A DNA stretch of 64,000 bases, taken from Dichetophora obliterata (Eukaryota; Arthropoda; Insecta; Diptera; Sciomyzidae). The notes below the pieces were generated by a model. It was not told where the DNA came from. It did no database searches and worked only from the letters and a program-made list of their open reading frames with translations. The stretch lies in assembly GCA_963920525.1 (NCBI GenBank), contig OY986438.1, positions 73,230,346-73,294,345 of the forward strand, given 5' to 3'. This document shows, in pieces, positions 42,822-54,019 of this stretch (positions within the stretch are counted from its first letter, which is position 1; the number at the start of each line of letters is the position of its first letter). Position numbers and translations under genes: made by a program.

Positions 42822-43542
42822 TTAGAGATGAATGTCCTTAGCATGAAAAACTCCTATGTCTTTGCCCTTCATGTCACTTAACAGGTAGTTGTAATGACCA
42901 ATTTTTCTCACTACCCTAGCTTTTAATGATCGTTTAGCCAATTTTGAATTGGAATGTTTAGACTTATCGCTAAGTGCAAAGTTTTTGCGGAACACTTCTT
43001 TTCCTGGAGAGTATACTGCAGTTGGATTACTTCGCAAGTTATAGGTTTTGCAATTAGTGTCATAAGCTTTATGAATATGAAGCAATTTGTCCTCTTGCTG
43101 TACCTCTTCACCTGTCTCTAACGATTTTAACTTCCGGAAAAGTTCATATGACTTCCCGTGAGTGGCCATTTGTTGTCCAAAAAGAACAAAATAAGGAGAT
43201 CTTTTAATTGATTGGTGGTATGAAGATCGGATAGACATAGCTTTGCTTTGTAAATTTTTGTCCCAATCGCGTTGGTCATTTTTTAAAAATGCCCGAATTC
43301 CGCAGATTATAGATCGATTGACCCTTTCTGAAGCATTAGCTTGTGGAGAGTAAAGTGCAGTATAGGTATGGTGAATGCCAAATTTATCTAAAAATGAGTT
43401 AAATTGGGTCGATTTAAATTGTGAGCCATTGTCACTGATGACTACTTCTGGTACTCCAAAAACTATTGCTGCAAATAATCTATTATTTTTCCTGACGTAA
43501 ACTTTTTCAAAGGATATAGGAAAAGGAATTTACTAAGGTGGT
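42822..43542 (-). pseudogene. Element 2 integrase core and C-terminus
   Basis: The minus strand from about 43450 reads VVISDNGSQFKS (second catalytic Asp) and then SPQANASERVNRSI (catalytic Glu). It continues to MSIRSSYHQSIKRSPYFVLF, LFGQQMATHGKSYE, KHSNSKLAKRSLKARVVRK and VFHAKDIHL. The last 138 residues (42822-43238) are one ORF; the part between 43239 and 43542 is in another frame. Same architecture as the element 1 integrase tail. Confidence 0.8.
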
Positions 43543-44844
43543 CTAAAACAATGAAAATGCCGATATTATATTCTTTGAGCCGATATTCTTTGATCTTGGA
43601 AACGGTACTTTAAAATCCATGTATATTTTCTGAAATGGTCTTTCCGATTTGGACTGCATCCCCATTGGTGGTCTTTGCACCGCATTTTGTGGTTTTGTCT
43701 CCTTGCATATCTCACACTTATTTATATAATCGCGAATGTCCTCATACATATTTGGCCAATAAAAATTCCTTCTAACTCTTTCTAAAGTCTTAGCTATCCC
43801 TCCGTGGGCTACATTTGGGGGATTATGAGCACTTGCAATGACTTCATTTTGTAAAAGTTTGGGTACCCAAAGTTTCCAGCTGAAGGATTTTTGGATTTTA
43901 TTTTTGGATATTCCGTTAGCGAATTCAGTTCGGCGATATATAAACTTATATATTACCCTTAAATCTGGCAGTTTGCTTTGTTTTTCGGTGATATACTGCC
44001 TAAGCTCAATATATTCTTTAGAAATAAAATGTTGGGAATTCAGATCAATAATTGGGCCTATGTCTTCTATGGCATCAAGTGCTTCATTCATCTCTATCCG
44101 TGACAAAGCGTCAGGAACCACGTTTTCTGTTCCTTTTCTATGTTCAATAGTGAATGAATAGCCTTGCATTTTCAGCGACCAACGAGCCAGACGTCCAGAG
44201 AGGTCTATTTGGCGCATTAACCACTTAAGACTCGCGTGATCTGTAATAATTTTAAATTCTTGCCCTTCGACGTAAGGACGAACTTTTTTTAAGCAGATAA
44301 GTGCGGCCAAACATTCCTCCTCTGTGACACTATATTTTCGTTGTGCAGGATTTAATTTTTGCGAAACAAAAGCTATCGGAACTTCAATTCCTTCATCATT
44401 TTCTTGGATTAAGACACCCCCGATACCACAAGAAGATGCATCGCACTGAATAGAAAAAGGCTTACTAAAATCAGGAGTTGCTAAAATTGGTGCTGATGTT
44501 AATTTTGTTTTGAGTAAATCAAATGCTGTTTGTGCTTCATTTGCCCATTGAAAAGCTTTGCCTTTCTTTAAAAGGTCAGTCAAAGGAGTTGTAAGGTCAG
44601 CAAAATTGGCAATAAATCGACGGTACCAACCAGCCATGCCTAAAAATCTTCTAACTGGACGTATGGTATTTGGCGAAGGAAACGAAGTTATCGCTGACAC
44701 CTTATCTGCATCGGTTCTTATTATTCCGTGACCTACCGTATATCCTAGATATTTTACTTCTTTTAAACAAAACCTGCTCTTTTCAATGTTCAAAGTTAAC
44801 CCTGCCTTGCGAATATGAAAAGCAACTTCAGTAAGCAACTGCAA
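43543..44844 (-). pseudogene. Element 2 RT thumb, RNase H and integrase N-terminus
   Basis: 433 residues: VKYLGYTVGHG and FLGMAGWYRRFIANF (RT connection), RNase H with FSIQCDASSCGIGG, EEECLAALICLKK, IITDHASLKWL, PDALSRIE, then the integrase zinc site (SAHNPPNVAHGG ... CEICKE) and the first catalytic Asp in IYMDFKVPFPRS. It loses frame near 43570. Upstream it should continue into the catalytic RT box, which is split by a MITE at 44887-45339. Confidence 0.88.
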
Positions 44845-44886
44845 ATGACTATCAAAATCTTCAGAAAGTACAAGGAGATCGTCAAT

Positions 44887-45339
44887 AGGCGTTTTTCTTT
44901 ATTACATCCGAGCTGAGCATGAGTTGTCAAAAACTGATCAGCGTTTATTTTTTACCTCAGACTTAGCTGTGTTCAATATATGCGTTTCTTTTCATGGTCT
45001 GGTCATGGTCTGAGTGTTAGTCAGATGCTGTCGACGAGCTCAGAATTTTTTTACTGAGCACTAAGCAATCGGCTGCCAACGCATACATAAAAAAAAAACA
45101 ATAAGCAAAAAATGGCTGTCACTAGTTTAGAATGTACTATTTTTTATTAAATTTAGCTATTAATCTAAAAAATTATATATCTTGACATTTAAGTGGACGA
45201 AAGATGCAAATGTTCCCAAAGTGTTTCATTACCAAATCAGACCAATTTTTGTTTGATCTGATGTTGTCAGCTCAGGTTATGGTCGGTTTGATCAGATCTG
45301 CTCAGATCTGTGGTCTGATGTGGAAAAAGAAAAACGCCT
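44887..45339. mobile_element. 453-bp MITE inserted in the RT catalytic box of element 2
   Basis: AGGCGTTTTTCTTT at 44887-44900 is inverted exactly at 45326-45339. AAT stands on both sides (44884-44886 and 45340-45342). With the insert and one AAT set aside, the codons for the Tyr-Ile-Asp-Asp box become continuous, which supports the boundaries. The interior is non-coding, with repeated GATCTG/CTCAGATCTG motifs near the right end. Confidence 0.82.
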
Positions 45340-45342
45340 AAT

Positions 45343-45980
45343 ATATACAAAAAACTCTATTGCGGAGTTGTGCTGGAATGACCTTATCCATGAGTTTGCA
45401 CATGGTCTGGGGTGCATTACACAGTCCAAAAGGCATCACTGTGTATTTGTACAAGGGACAGTTAGGAATTGTGAAAGCCGTACAAGCCTGATCGTTTTTC
45501 TCTTAATTTATTTGCCAAAATGCCTTTTTCAAATCAAGTGCTGAAATAAATCGCACTTTTGGCAATCGACTTAGAATTCCGTCAATTATTGCAATTGGAT
45601 ATGCATCTCTCAAAGTTGTTTAGTTTAGCTTTCTCGAATCCAGACAGAGCCTTGCACCTTCTTCTTTTCGTACCAATACAACAGGGGTACTCCATGGACT
45701 GTTTGACTCCTCAATTACACCCATTTCAAGCATTTTAGCTATTTCTTGATGCATGACTTTTTCAACAGCCGGTGATACTGAAAAGTATCTCTTTTTAATT
45801 GGACGAGTGCCTCCATTGATACTCCATTGATACTGAAAAGTATGTCTGTTTAATTGGACGAGTGCCTTCTTTAACTTCAATTACATGTTCTATTAAAGAA
45901 GTCTTTCCTAGTCCTTCCCTAGAAAACGAAGGAAAAAACTGCACTACAGTGTCTAACTTTTTCTGCTCTCTTTGATTCAA
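45343..45980 (-). pseudogene. Element 2 reverse transcriptase, fingers to palm
   Basis: Broken frames. 45795-45980 has GLGKTSLIEHVIEV. 45620-45880 has RYFSVSPAVEKVMHQEIAKMLEMGVIEESNSPWSTPVVLV and LCLDSRKLN. About 45350-45500 has YTVMPFGLCNAPQTMCKLMDKV. A short partial duplication (ATTGATACTCCATTGATACT, about 45815-45860) disrupts the N-terminal part. An extra T in a run near 45346-45355 shifts the frame just before the catalytic box. Confidence 0.8.
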
Positions 45981-46007
45981 CGCATGTAATTTTGGGTCAT
46001 TATCTAT

Positions 46008-46676
46008 TTAAATATTACTAAGCTCACCACTATGTCCTATAGATTTGGATTCCTGCATAATTTTAATACCCATTGCTTGCCAAAAATTATATCCTAGATA
46101 TAGCTCTTGGTGAAGTCTTGGAACAATATAAATCAAAATTCTTTTCTTTATGTTATTATATTCTATTTCCGGTTCAATCACACCAACAACTTCTTGTGAA
46201 TTGCGATCTGCAGTTTTAACAGCTAATTTAATTTTCTTGCAAGTTAAATGTTTTATAAAATCGTTTGCAGCACTTCCACCAGCACAAGTAACAGAGGCAC
46301 AACTATCAAGAAGACCATAATGTTCCTTACCATAGACAGCAACTTTTGCATATGGACGGACATCATTATTTGGTGTAAACATTGCTGATACTGTATGCAA
46401 CAGTTTCTTACGCTGACCAGCAACGAACCGAAAAAAATTACGCATACGCACTGTAGACCGTTTAAGTAGTTTTGTGGATCTTTGCCTACTAGAAACAGTT
46501 GCTACCACGGGCGTGTTAAAAAATTTGATTCTAAGGTTGTAGTATTTTTTTAAGCGAACATGAAATGGCTCTAAAGGTTTTAGGTGTAGTTGCCTTGGTG
46601 ATATATTTGGCTTTAAAATAGTAATTTTCTTAACAGCATTATCTAATACATGATTAACATTCAGTTTGTTGTTCAA
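46008..46676 (-). pseudogene. Element 2 Gag-Pol linker and aspartic protease
   Basis: 222 residues, uninterrupted. After a linker, the active-site region reads YGLLDSCASVTCAGGSA, aligned with MDSGATKSCIGGSLA of element 1: the expected D-S-G is D-S-C. The fold continues (TADRNSQEVVGVIEPEIEYN ... IYIVPRLHQELYLGYNFW). Gly to Cys at the active site should abolish activity, so this is probably a decayed copy. Confidence 0.8.
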
Positions 46677-46680
46677 AAGC

Positions 46681-48249
46681 GGAAGCTGGTGTTGATGCTC
46701 TCGCTCAGCTATTAGTTTTCCAACTTATTGCACTTCTTGCAAGTAGGTTTATACGTATTTTCTACTCCACAACCATAGCAAAATACTGTACGTTCTTTCA
46801 AACAGTCATGATAACGATGACCAGGTTTCCTGCAATTCCAACATATTAGTTTGCTTTTTTATAAAGCGCAAACTTCTTCAACTTCATGCGAATCTAATTT
46901 GCTAACCTCAATTTCATGTATTGGTTTTGGTCTTGAATTTAAATGAAACATTTGGACGATTTCGATCAACGTTAGCTGTAATTGCTTCTCTACGCTGGCA
47001 CAAGGATCTTAAATGAGCTACGCAATTAATTTGAATCATAAAAAGTTGTTGCCTGATTTCCGGTCTCAAATTCCTAAGTATACTTTCGACTAACTCATAC
47101 TCAGGAACCTGCATTTGTAGACGATCAGCCAATTGAGTTATAAAAAACTTCAAAAGTTTCTCCCTCTCGCTGTTTTCTGTCTCTGATGAGTTCGCGAATG
47201 TCTGTGTCATTTCTAGGGTCTTTAAAGTGGGTCCGCAAAGTTTCACACAAAGAGTCCCACCGAATTCTATCAACACAACGCCAATAGCTCCAATAACAAT
47301 CTTTTGCCTGTCCTGAAAACAAAAGATAGCTGTTGTCGCAAACCAATTGAAAGTTGCCCTGAAGACAATAATTTGTTAATACAGATATCTGATATAAAAA
47401 TTGTTCTACAGTTGGTCCTGATAAGGAACCATCAAATTGCATATTCCAGCCTTGTATTAAATTTGACACTTGGCCAGGCGATAACGAAAAAGAAGAATAT
47501 CTGGAATTGTCACGGAAGTCGTTGTTTCGGTTTTATTGAAGCGAATACTGTGATTGTTGCCATTGAGGTTGTTGTTGTTGTTGTACAGGAGCTGATTCGA
47601 ATGGCATCATATTTGGCCATTCTGGTTCTTTTCTTGGTGTAATTTTAACCTGATTCAACTTTTGGTCTACTTTCCTATTGATGTCTGAAAAACCTGTTTG
47701 CAGTTGATTTTGAATCATTTCGGTTAGTGTGGAAACTAACGAGGTCATGTCAACGTTTTGAGTTGTACTATTTTGGAGATTGAGGCTATTTGGTATAAGA
47801 TAATCCTGGGTAGCGGAAAGTCTTTGAGATCTATCTCCAATATCAATTGACGGAGGAAGATGATTTGGGTTTCTGATAGGGGAATTTGTCATTGACCAAT
47901 CTAAAGGATTCTGTTGGACATATTGTCCTCGTAAAGTTTGTGTGCGGCTTTTCGGTAGCTTAGGAATAAAACCAGTGTTCGACAATGTTTTCGGTGCGAG
48001 GAGACGACCCATCGAGCTAGTATTCGAATCTTTTTTCGGAACCGAATAAGAATACATTTCTAACACTAGATGACACTGTGGACAATTAGGGCTGCTTTTA
48101 ATTGAATTTTTGAATCAATCTTTGTGAAACTTGTGCTGACACTTTGTAACAAAGTTTTCAATAGAAGTACTAAATGATTTGCTACAAATTTTACAAAGAT
48201 TTTCTTCTGAAGCTCCTAGAAAACTGTCTCCACTATGACGAACTGACAT
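46681..48249 (-). pseudogene. Element 2 RING-Gag polyprotein
   Basis: The ATG is at 48247-48249. Residues about 19-60 encode a RING-H2 with the same ligand spacing as element 1: C-x2-C-x14-C-x-H-x2-H-x2-stop-x10-C-x2-C. The sixth ligand codon is TGA (48115-48117), probably from TGT/TGC. A Ser/Asn/Pro-rich linker, a coiled coil (STLTEMIQNQLQTGFSDINRK) and a Gln run follow to a TAA at 47533-47535. The register then continues into the capsid domain (SNLIQGWNMQFDG ... RDRKQREGETFEVF), shifts near 47150, and ends with CWNCRKPGHRYHDC and CYGCGVENTYKPTCKKC near 46710-46850. The order matches element 1. Confidence 0.85.
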
Positions 48250-48993
48250 TTTTTATGAAAAATTAGAGAAAAAAAAATATGTTGTGCAAAAATGTGTACC
48301 AGTATACAAAAAAATGTTTAAGCCAAAATGATATTCAATCGAAAATGAGAAAAAAAAATCAAAAAGCTTTATATCGATATATGTGTATAAGTTTAAATAA
48401 TAAACACAAATTCCAGATGTTTAAAAGTATAACCAAAAATAGTAATAACTAATTACAATATGTAAACGAAAAATGTAAATTCGAGTAATAATTAAAAATA
48501 ATTTTAATAATTTCATTAAGTAAATGAAAATTGTGATTTAAAATAAAAATAATAACAATTAAAAAAAATCCCTGGTAACAGCTTGGATAATCACCCTACT
48601 GAAATTAACCCAGACTATACCAAGTGTTTTTTTCTTCGATTCTTCAAATTTTCAATGCAAGGAAAAATGGAAAAAAAATTAAATAGGAAAGGAAAGATAA
48701 AAGAGGATTTAGGTTAACTTCCTATGGATGGACAAATTGTAACATACTGGTTACCAACTTGTAATTTAGGATTCCAATGACATAAAGAAGTTCGACTTTT
48801 TATTTATTTATTGTGCTTTTGTGGACCTTTATTATTGCATAAATACAAAGTAGAATGATATTCCAACAAAAATTGTAAAATAAAAAAATGCAAAGAGTTG
48901 AAAAAAAAACCAAAAAAAAAAACCAGATTTAGCATTTATCAAAAGAAAAAATTAATTAAAAAAATAAGATAGAACCAAAGGTATTAAAAAAAA
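48250..48993 (-). other. AT-rich non-coding leader segment of element 2
   Basis: No believable ORF and no palindrome array like that of element 1; a single GCATAAA occurs near 48837. It separates Gag from the upstream ORF. Confidence 0.55.
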
Positions 48994-49559
48994 TTAAAAA
49001 AATTTAATTTTTAAAAATTCCAAAATCGTGCAGAGACGAAAAATTTCATTTCTCAACTGTTGTCGAAGCGACAGAGAAGAGCTTGGATTTGTTAATGGTG
49101 GCATCGGTTGATCCTCTTTCTCAAATATCACCAGATTAACGTAGGCCTGAGGGTTTGATTCCGACTGGTTCACTGAAGGAAGAACTAAGTTCCCTCCTCC
49201 AGGAATTCCATCAGCTATTGTTAATAGCCGAGCTAGCTCAAAAATAATTAAGCTTCTTAGCTTCGAAATTTCCTCATGTATTGCCTGTAACTTATTTTGT
49301 TGTTCAGCATGATGAGGGGACAGAAAGAATACAAATTCCTGATTTACAAGGACAGTTGCGGATCTTTCTGAGCTTGACTGAATTTCCTGCTGGAAGGAAC
49401 GGAACTCACGCATTCTTCGTATGAAGTGCTGATCCCTTGTAAGGAATGGATTAAATGGGCCGTCCGCAAAACTTTACCATCTAAGCAAAGTTTCCCTAAA
49501 CATATTGAACAGATATCTTCACCGATACATATTGTAGCAAGTCTGAATCGGCTAGACAT
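48994..49559 (-). pseudogene. Extra upstream ORF of element 2, possible second RING remnant
   Basis: Two overlapping ORFs (49344-49559 and 48994-49413). The first begins MSSRFRLATICIGED and has CSIC, then AHLIHSLQ and EECVSS. Spaced C-x2-C, H-x2-H and a later Cys are what a degenerate RING-H2 would leave, but three ligands are missing. The second frame continues as a helical, partly coiled-coil region (EEISKLRSLIIFELARLL ... LRQQLRNEIFRLC). It lies 123 bases from the primer site, where an element's first ORF is expected. Function unknown. Confidence 0.5.
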
Positions 49560-49681
49560 GTTGAATTAAAAAGGATAATAACAGAAAAAAAATTAAGAAT
49601 TTAATGAAATACGGATAAGAAAAGTAAAATTTTTAGAAAAATAAGGACAATTATTTTAAAACTGAAATTCTTTACAGTTCT

Positions 49682-49699
49682 ACCCCACGTTGGGCGCCA
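49682..49699 (-). promoter_or_regulatory. Primer-binding site of element 2, tRNA-Lys type
   Basis: The minus strand reads TGGCGCCCAACGTGGGGT, matching the insect tRNA-Lys-type site except for the last base. It is six bases from the LTR edge at 49706. Confidence 0.88.
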
Positions 49700-49705
49700 A
49701 TTTTC

Positions 49706-50905
49706 TGTAATTAACCTACGGGGGTTTTAAAGACTGGGCACGAAGGTGTTAATACGCAAGTACAAAAAGTGTGCATGCTTATGGATTGTTTTCTGCCTTG
49801 CGTGTGCTGCCCTTGAACATTAACAAAAAAAAAAAAACAAAACATGCCCATGCCAGAGGAAAAAAAGGCAAACTTCATATTCCAGGTAATAAAATAGTAA
49901 AAAAAAGAAGAAGGAAATCTATAAAAGAAGCAATGGAAAATTAAAAATTATAGGAAGAGAAAAATAATGGAAAATCTGAATAAAATAAAAACAAGCAAAA
50001 AAAACGTTACTTGATGAAGTGGGTTGGTGGCTGGTATTGCCACCCTTTTCTCCCCGACCCAACCTTAGCTTATCAGTAAAATCCTAATAAAAAAAAAATA
50101 TAAGCTCCCTTCTATATACAGTAGGGTAACTAGCTGTTACCTACGGGACTTTAATTATATAATCAAACCATTATTAATTTTAAAAAGTTATTTTGTGTAG
50201 AACAATTCATTTTTATTACAAAAAAAAATAATTAGATGGTAAAACAAGTAATACACATACTATTTAGTTATTCCTACATTTTTTTACTTTTTATCTTTTT
50301 TTTCTCAGTGCTTCAAATTCTTTAAAATAAGTACTAGAGATATGCGCATACTCACATTCTTGTTAAGGATTATGATATCAAAAGCTATAATCTAGATTTA
50401 GAACTATTAATTTTATTGTACAAAAATCTTTTTTTTTTCTTATATAATTGTATATCTCATTTTTTTTCTATTTTTTTCTTAGTTAACATTTCTTTTTTTT
50501 TCATTTTATTTTATCTGATGCAAATTCCTCGCTGTCCCTCGATGCTGCCGCTCGGGTTGCTGTCTTCGTTGCTGTTAGACTTGTTAACAGTCTCTGTACC
50601 CATTTTACATTTTTCCCAATTTTCATGTTGTATGTTTTTTTTCTCTTTTTTAAGCTTTGGTTGATATTAATTTATGCTAAGTTCAGCTATGCACCAATTT
50701 CAGTTCTTGAGTTTTAATGTTAGCTGAAGTTTTACTAAGGTTGTTTTGTTTTTTTTTTATCTTTAAAGCATGTAGAATTACAATAATCTGTTTAAATTAC
50801 ATTAATAATGGATTTTTAATTCACTTAGGATACATGTGGTTTATATATATATATAAACATATATATATAGCTTAAGTTTATAGTTTAATTTATTTTTATA
50901 TAAAA
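49706..50905 (-). repeat. 5' LTR of element 2, part next to primer site
   Basis: Starts TGTAATTAACCTACGGGGG; matches 34956-35650 and 40910-41475. It is interrupted at 50905 by a LINE. Confidence 0.87.
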
Positions 50906-53900
50906 CAGAGAGCCGCTAGTTGCAGCCAAAGAGACATCATCATCGCTGGACAGCAGTGCAGTTTTTTTAGCTGACCACGCGAGGGGCTTTTCTATGCTCA
51001 TCGCAGAGTAAGTTATTGTTGTTGTCTTCGTTTCCGTCATCTCCGATATCCTCTCCCATTAGTTACGTTTGTAAGTAGGGTTGCACAGTGGGCTAAATTG
51101 TGCTGAAGTAAAGGCATAACACTTGCTTCAGTACTTTTGTATTGCTCATGTTGTGCAATTCTCTTGCAGCCGTAACTAATTACCTTATATGCCCTTATTT
51201 GTTTGATATTTGCATGGTGCGGAAATGTCGGGTCATTTTCGCATAGATTTTTGCAATATTCGTGGATTGAGGGCGAATTTTTTCTCGGTATATGTTCATT
51301 GTACTCTACATAGGCCTCAAATAATGGCACTAGGCGAGACCCAGGTGGCCGAGGATGCAGATCCACTGGATTTTCATATACCTGGGTACCGCTTACTGCC
51401 ATTGTTTTCTTTGCATAGAGGCATCGCCCTTTTTATAAGAACGGATGTAGCATACCAGTATGCGAGGAGTCTGAACGTGACCGATCCAGAGTTTAGCTCA
51501 ATGTGGGTTAGGTTCAGGCTTCGCTCTCACTTGCTGCATTTTTGTTTTATTTATAGATTTGCTGAATCCAACCAATTGATTCAACTAGTGAAGGAACCCA
51601 CTTTTTTTCCTCAAAGTGATATGCATAGACATAATACCCTTGACCTTTTTCTGACTTCACATCATGAAAAATATGATGTGAGTGTCAACGCACCTCTTGA
51701 TAACTCGGACCATTGTACCATCTCCGCTGTTTTTCTATATTCTAACCCCTGCACCTCTACGCCTAAAGCCCCGAAGAGGACTGCATGGTTTTATGGAAGG
51801 GCAAATTGGACTGCGTTAAATAATTTTTATAGCAGCTTCAATTGGAAATTATGTTTCGCTGATAGAAATGTGAATGCCGCGGCTGTCATGGTACAAGAAA
51901 TTATTTTATTGGGTATGCGGTCTTTCATTCCCAATAAGATGAGAAGCATTAAACCAAAAGACCACTCATGGTTTAATGAGACTTGCAGTATTGCAGTCAG
52001 GTCCAAAGAGGAAGCCTTTCAGAATTGGCGTTCTAACAAGAATACTGATACTAAAAGACTTTGCATCGAGGCAAGGAATCGCTGCAATGCAATTTTAAAA
52101 CGCGAAAAGTTTCTGCACGAAGCTCGCATTCGAGAACAGGTTCTTCTCTGCCCCAAAGGGAGCAAAAACTTTTGGTCATTTGTTAAAAGAGTGAAGAATC
52201 AGACATCATCATCGATTCCAACTCTTTTAAAAGATGACCAAATCTTCACTGACTCAGCTGATAAAGCGAACCTATTGGCTAGATTGTTTGCAAAAAATTC
52301 CACTCTCTCGGATAGCAATCAGCCACTGCCCTTTGTTGGGGGTGGATCTTCTGCAATGCAGGAGATATACTTTCGAACGAGAGCAGTTAAAATGCTCCTT
52401 ACAAATCTCAACGTAAACAAAGCCTCTGGTCCTGACGGCATACCGCCAATTGTGCTTAAAATGTGTGCTTCTTCGCTGGCTCGGCCTTTGAGCAACCTTT
52501 TCAACATCTCCTATAGAACAGGAGTATTTCCATTTTGTTGGAAGGTGGGAAATGTCCAGCCGGTACCTTAAAAGGGTGATGCCACTAACCCTGCAAACTA
52601 CCGACCCATTGCGATATGCTCTACGCTTTCCAAAGTTATGGAGAGCGTTATTAACTTCAACGTTGTGAACTATCTGGAGCGCAACCAACTGCTCAGTGAC
52701 CGTCAATATGGTTTCCGTAGGGCTCGCTCTACTGGTGATCTTATGGCGTTCTTAACCGAAGAATGGAATAAATGCGTTCACTTTTTCGGCGAGAGCAGGG
52801 TTGTTGCTCTTGATATTTCTAAAGCGTTCGACCGAGTGTGGCATAAAGCGCTCGTGTCAAAACTTGTTGCATATGGTTTTGGTGGTAACTTTGCTCGATG
52901 GATCACGTATTTCCTCAAGGACAGAACGATTCGAGTCGTAGTTGACGGTATTTCGTCCGAGGAGCACGCCATTAACGCAGGAGTACCGCAGGGTTCAGTT
53001 CTATCGCCAACCTTGTTTCTGGTTTTTATCAACGACCTTCTGTCGTTGACGCATAACCCAATACATTCGTTTGTGGACGACAGCAGCATTTGTCATTCGT
53101 ATTCATTTAGTAAACGCCCAAACTCTATGGAGATTGAGAGAAAAAGGCAAAATATGAATGACACATTCCTAAATGATCTACAAAAACTCTCCGAGTGGGG
53201 TCTTGCTAATAGAGTAGAGTTCAATGCAAGCAAGACTTAGTGCTGCCTGTTAACCCACAAGCAGATGGATTGCCCCTTAGCACCCCTCAATATGAATGGT
53301 GTGGATCTTGTGGAATCAGCCGCTCTTGACGTTCTGGGCATATCGATCAGATTTGATCTTCGTTGGAATGATAATATTTTCGATGTGTCGAAAGAAGCGG
53401 GCAAGTGCCTAGGTTTTCTAAAACGGTGCAAAAAATATTTCACTTCAGCTGATCTTCGCATGATCTACACCTCATATATAAGGCCGAAAATGGAGTACAA
53501 TTCGCACATTTGGGCAGGGGCTTCAAGATCTTATTTGGAGCTTCTGGATCGAATTCAACGTCGTGCGATATATTTGATAGGGGATGAAAGTATTTCATCC
53601 TCGCTCAACTCTCTTGAGCATCGACGCAATGTTGGTTGCCTAAGACTACTGTATAGGTATTACCATGGGAAGTGTTCAAGGGAGATACATGGCCTGACGC
53701 CACCAGCTCGTGTGCTTCCCAGGTCCACTCGGGCAGCTGTCCAAGCCCACCCTTTTACCATTGCATCGATGCCCAATAGAACATCGCATTACCGTGATAA
53801 TTCGTTCTTTAGTCGCACGGTTAAGTTGTGGAATAGTCTCCCTGCGAGCGTATTTCCTGGCAGTTTTGAGCTGTGCACATTTAAAACAAATATTCACCGA

Positions 53901-54013
53901 CACTACTCCATCTATCCACCCTCCAACTCACTATCACCCGTCTTCCGAATCAACACAATGCTTACGCATTTATAGGGGGCATCCCCTGAGCGTTGGTTCA
54001 GTCTAAAAAAAAA
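50906..54013 (+). mobile_element. Jockey/CR1-like non-LTR retrotransposon inside the element 2 LTR
   Basis: ATAAAA flanks the insertion (50900-50905 and 54014-54019), and the A-rich tail (54005-54013) marks the 3' end. The left LTR lacks it at the same place (about 41475). About 300 bp of 5' sequence precede the coding region. One long frame, with two nonsense codons and a large endonuclease deletion. Confidence 0.85.
51210..53975 (+). pseudogene. LINE ORF2: endonuclease remnant and reverse transcriptase
   Basis: One register of about 920 codons with just two stops: TAA at 52569-52571 and TAG at 53238-53240 (probably from CAG). Start at MHGAEMSGHFRIDFCNIRGL. The endonuclease has ALGETQV and DNSDHCTISA, but between FCFIYR and FAESNQLIQLVKEP the central part with the usual GDFN motif is missing, apparently by an in-frame deletion near 51556. 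RT motifs: NKASGPDGIPPIVLK, YRPIAICSTLSKVMESV, VALDISKAFDRVWHKAL, GVPQGSVLSPTLF, HSFVDDSSI (catalytic Asp pair), LGISIRFDLRWNDNI. The C-terminal region is typical of Jockey/CR1-group LINEs. Confidence 0.9.
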
Positions 54014-54019
54014 ATAAAA

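Noticed and set aside
52272..52706. Minus-strand ORFs within the LINE at 50906-54013
   Set aside because: Antisense shadows of the RT frame, which has clear motifs on the plus strand.
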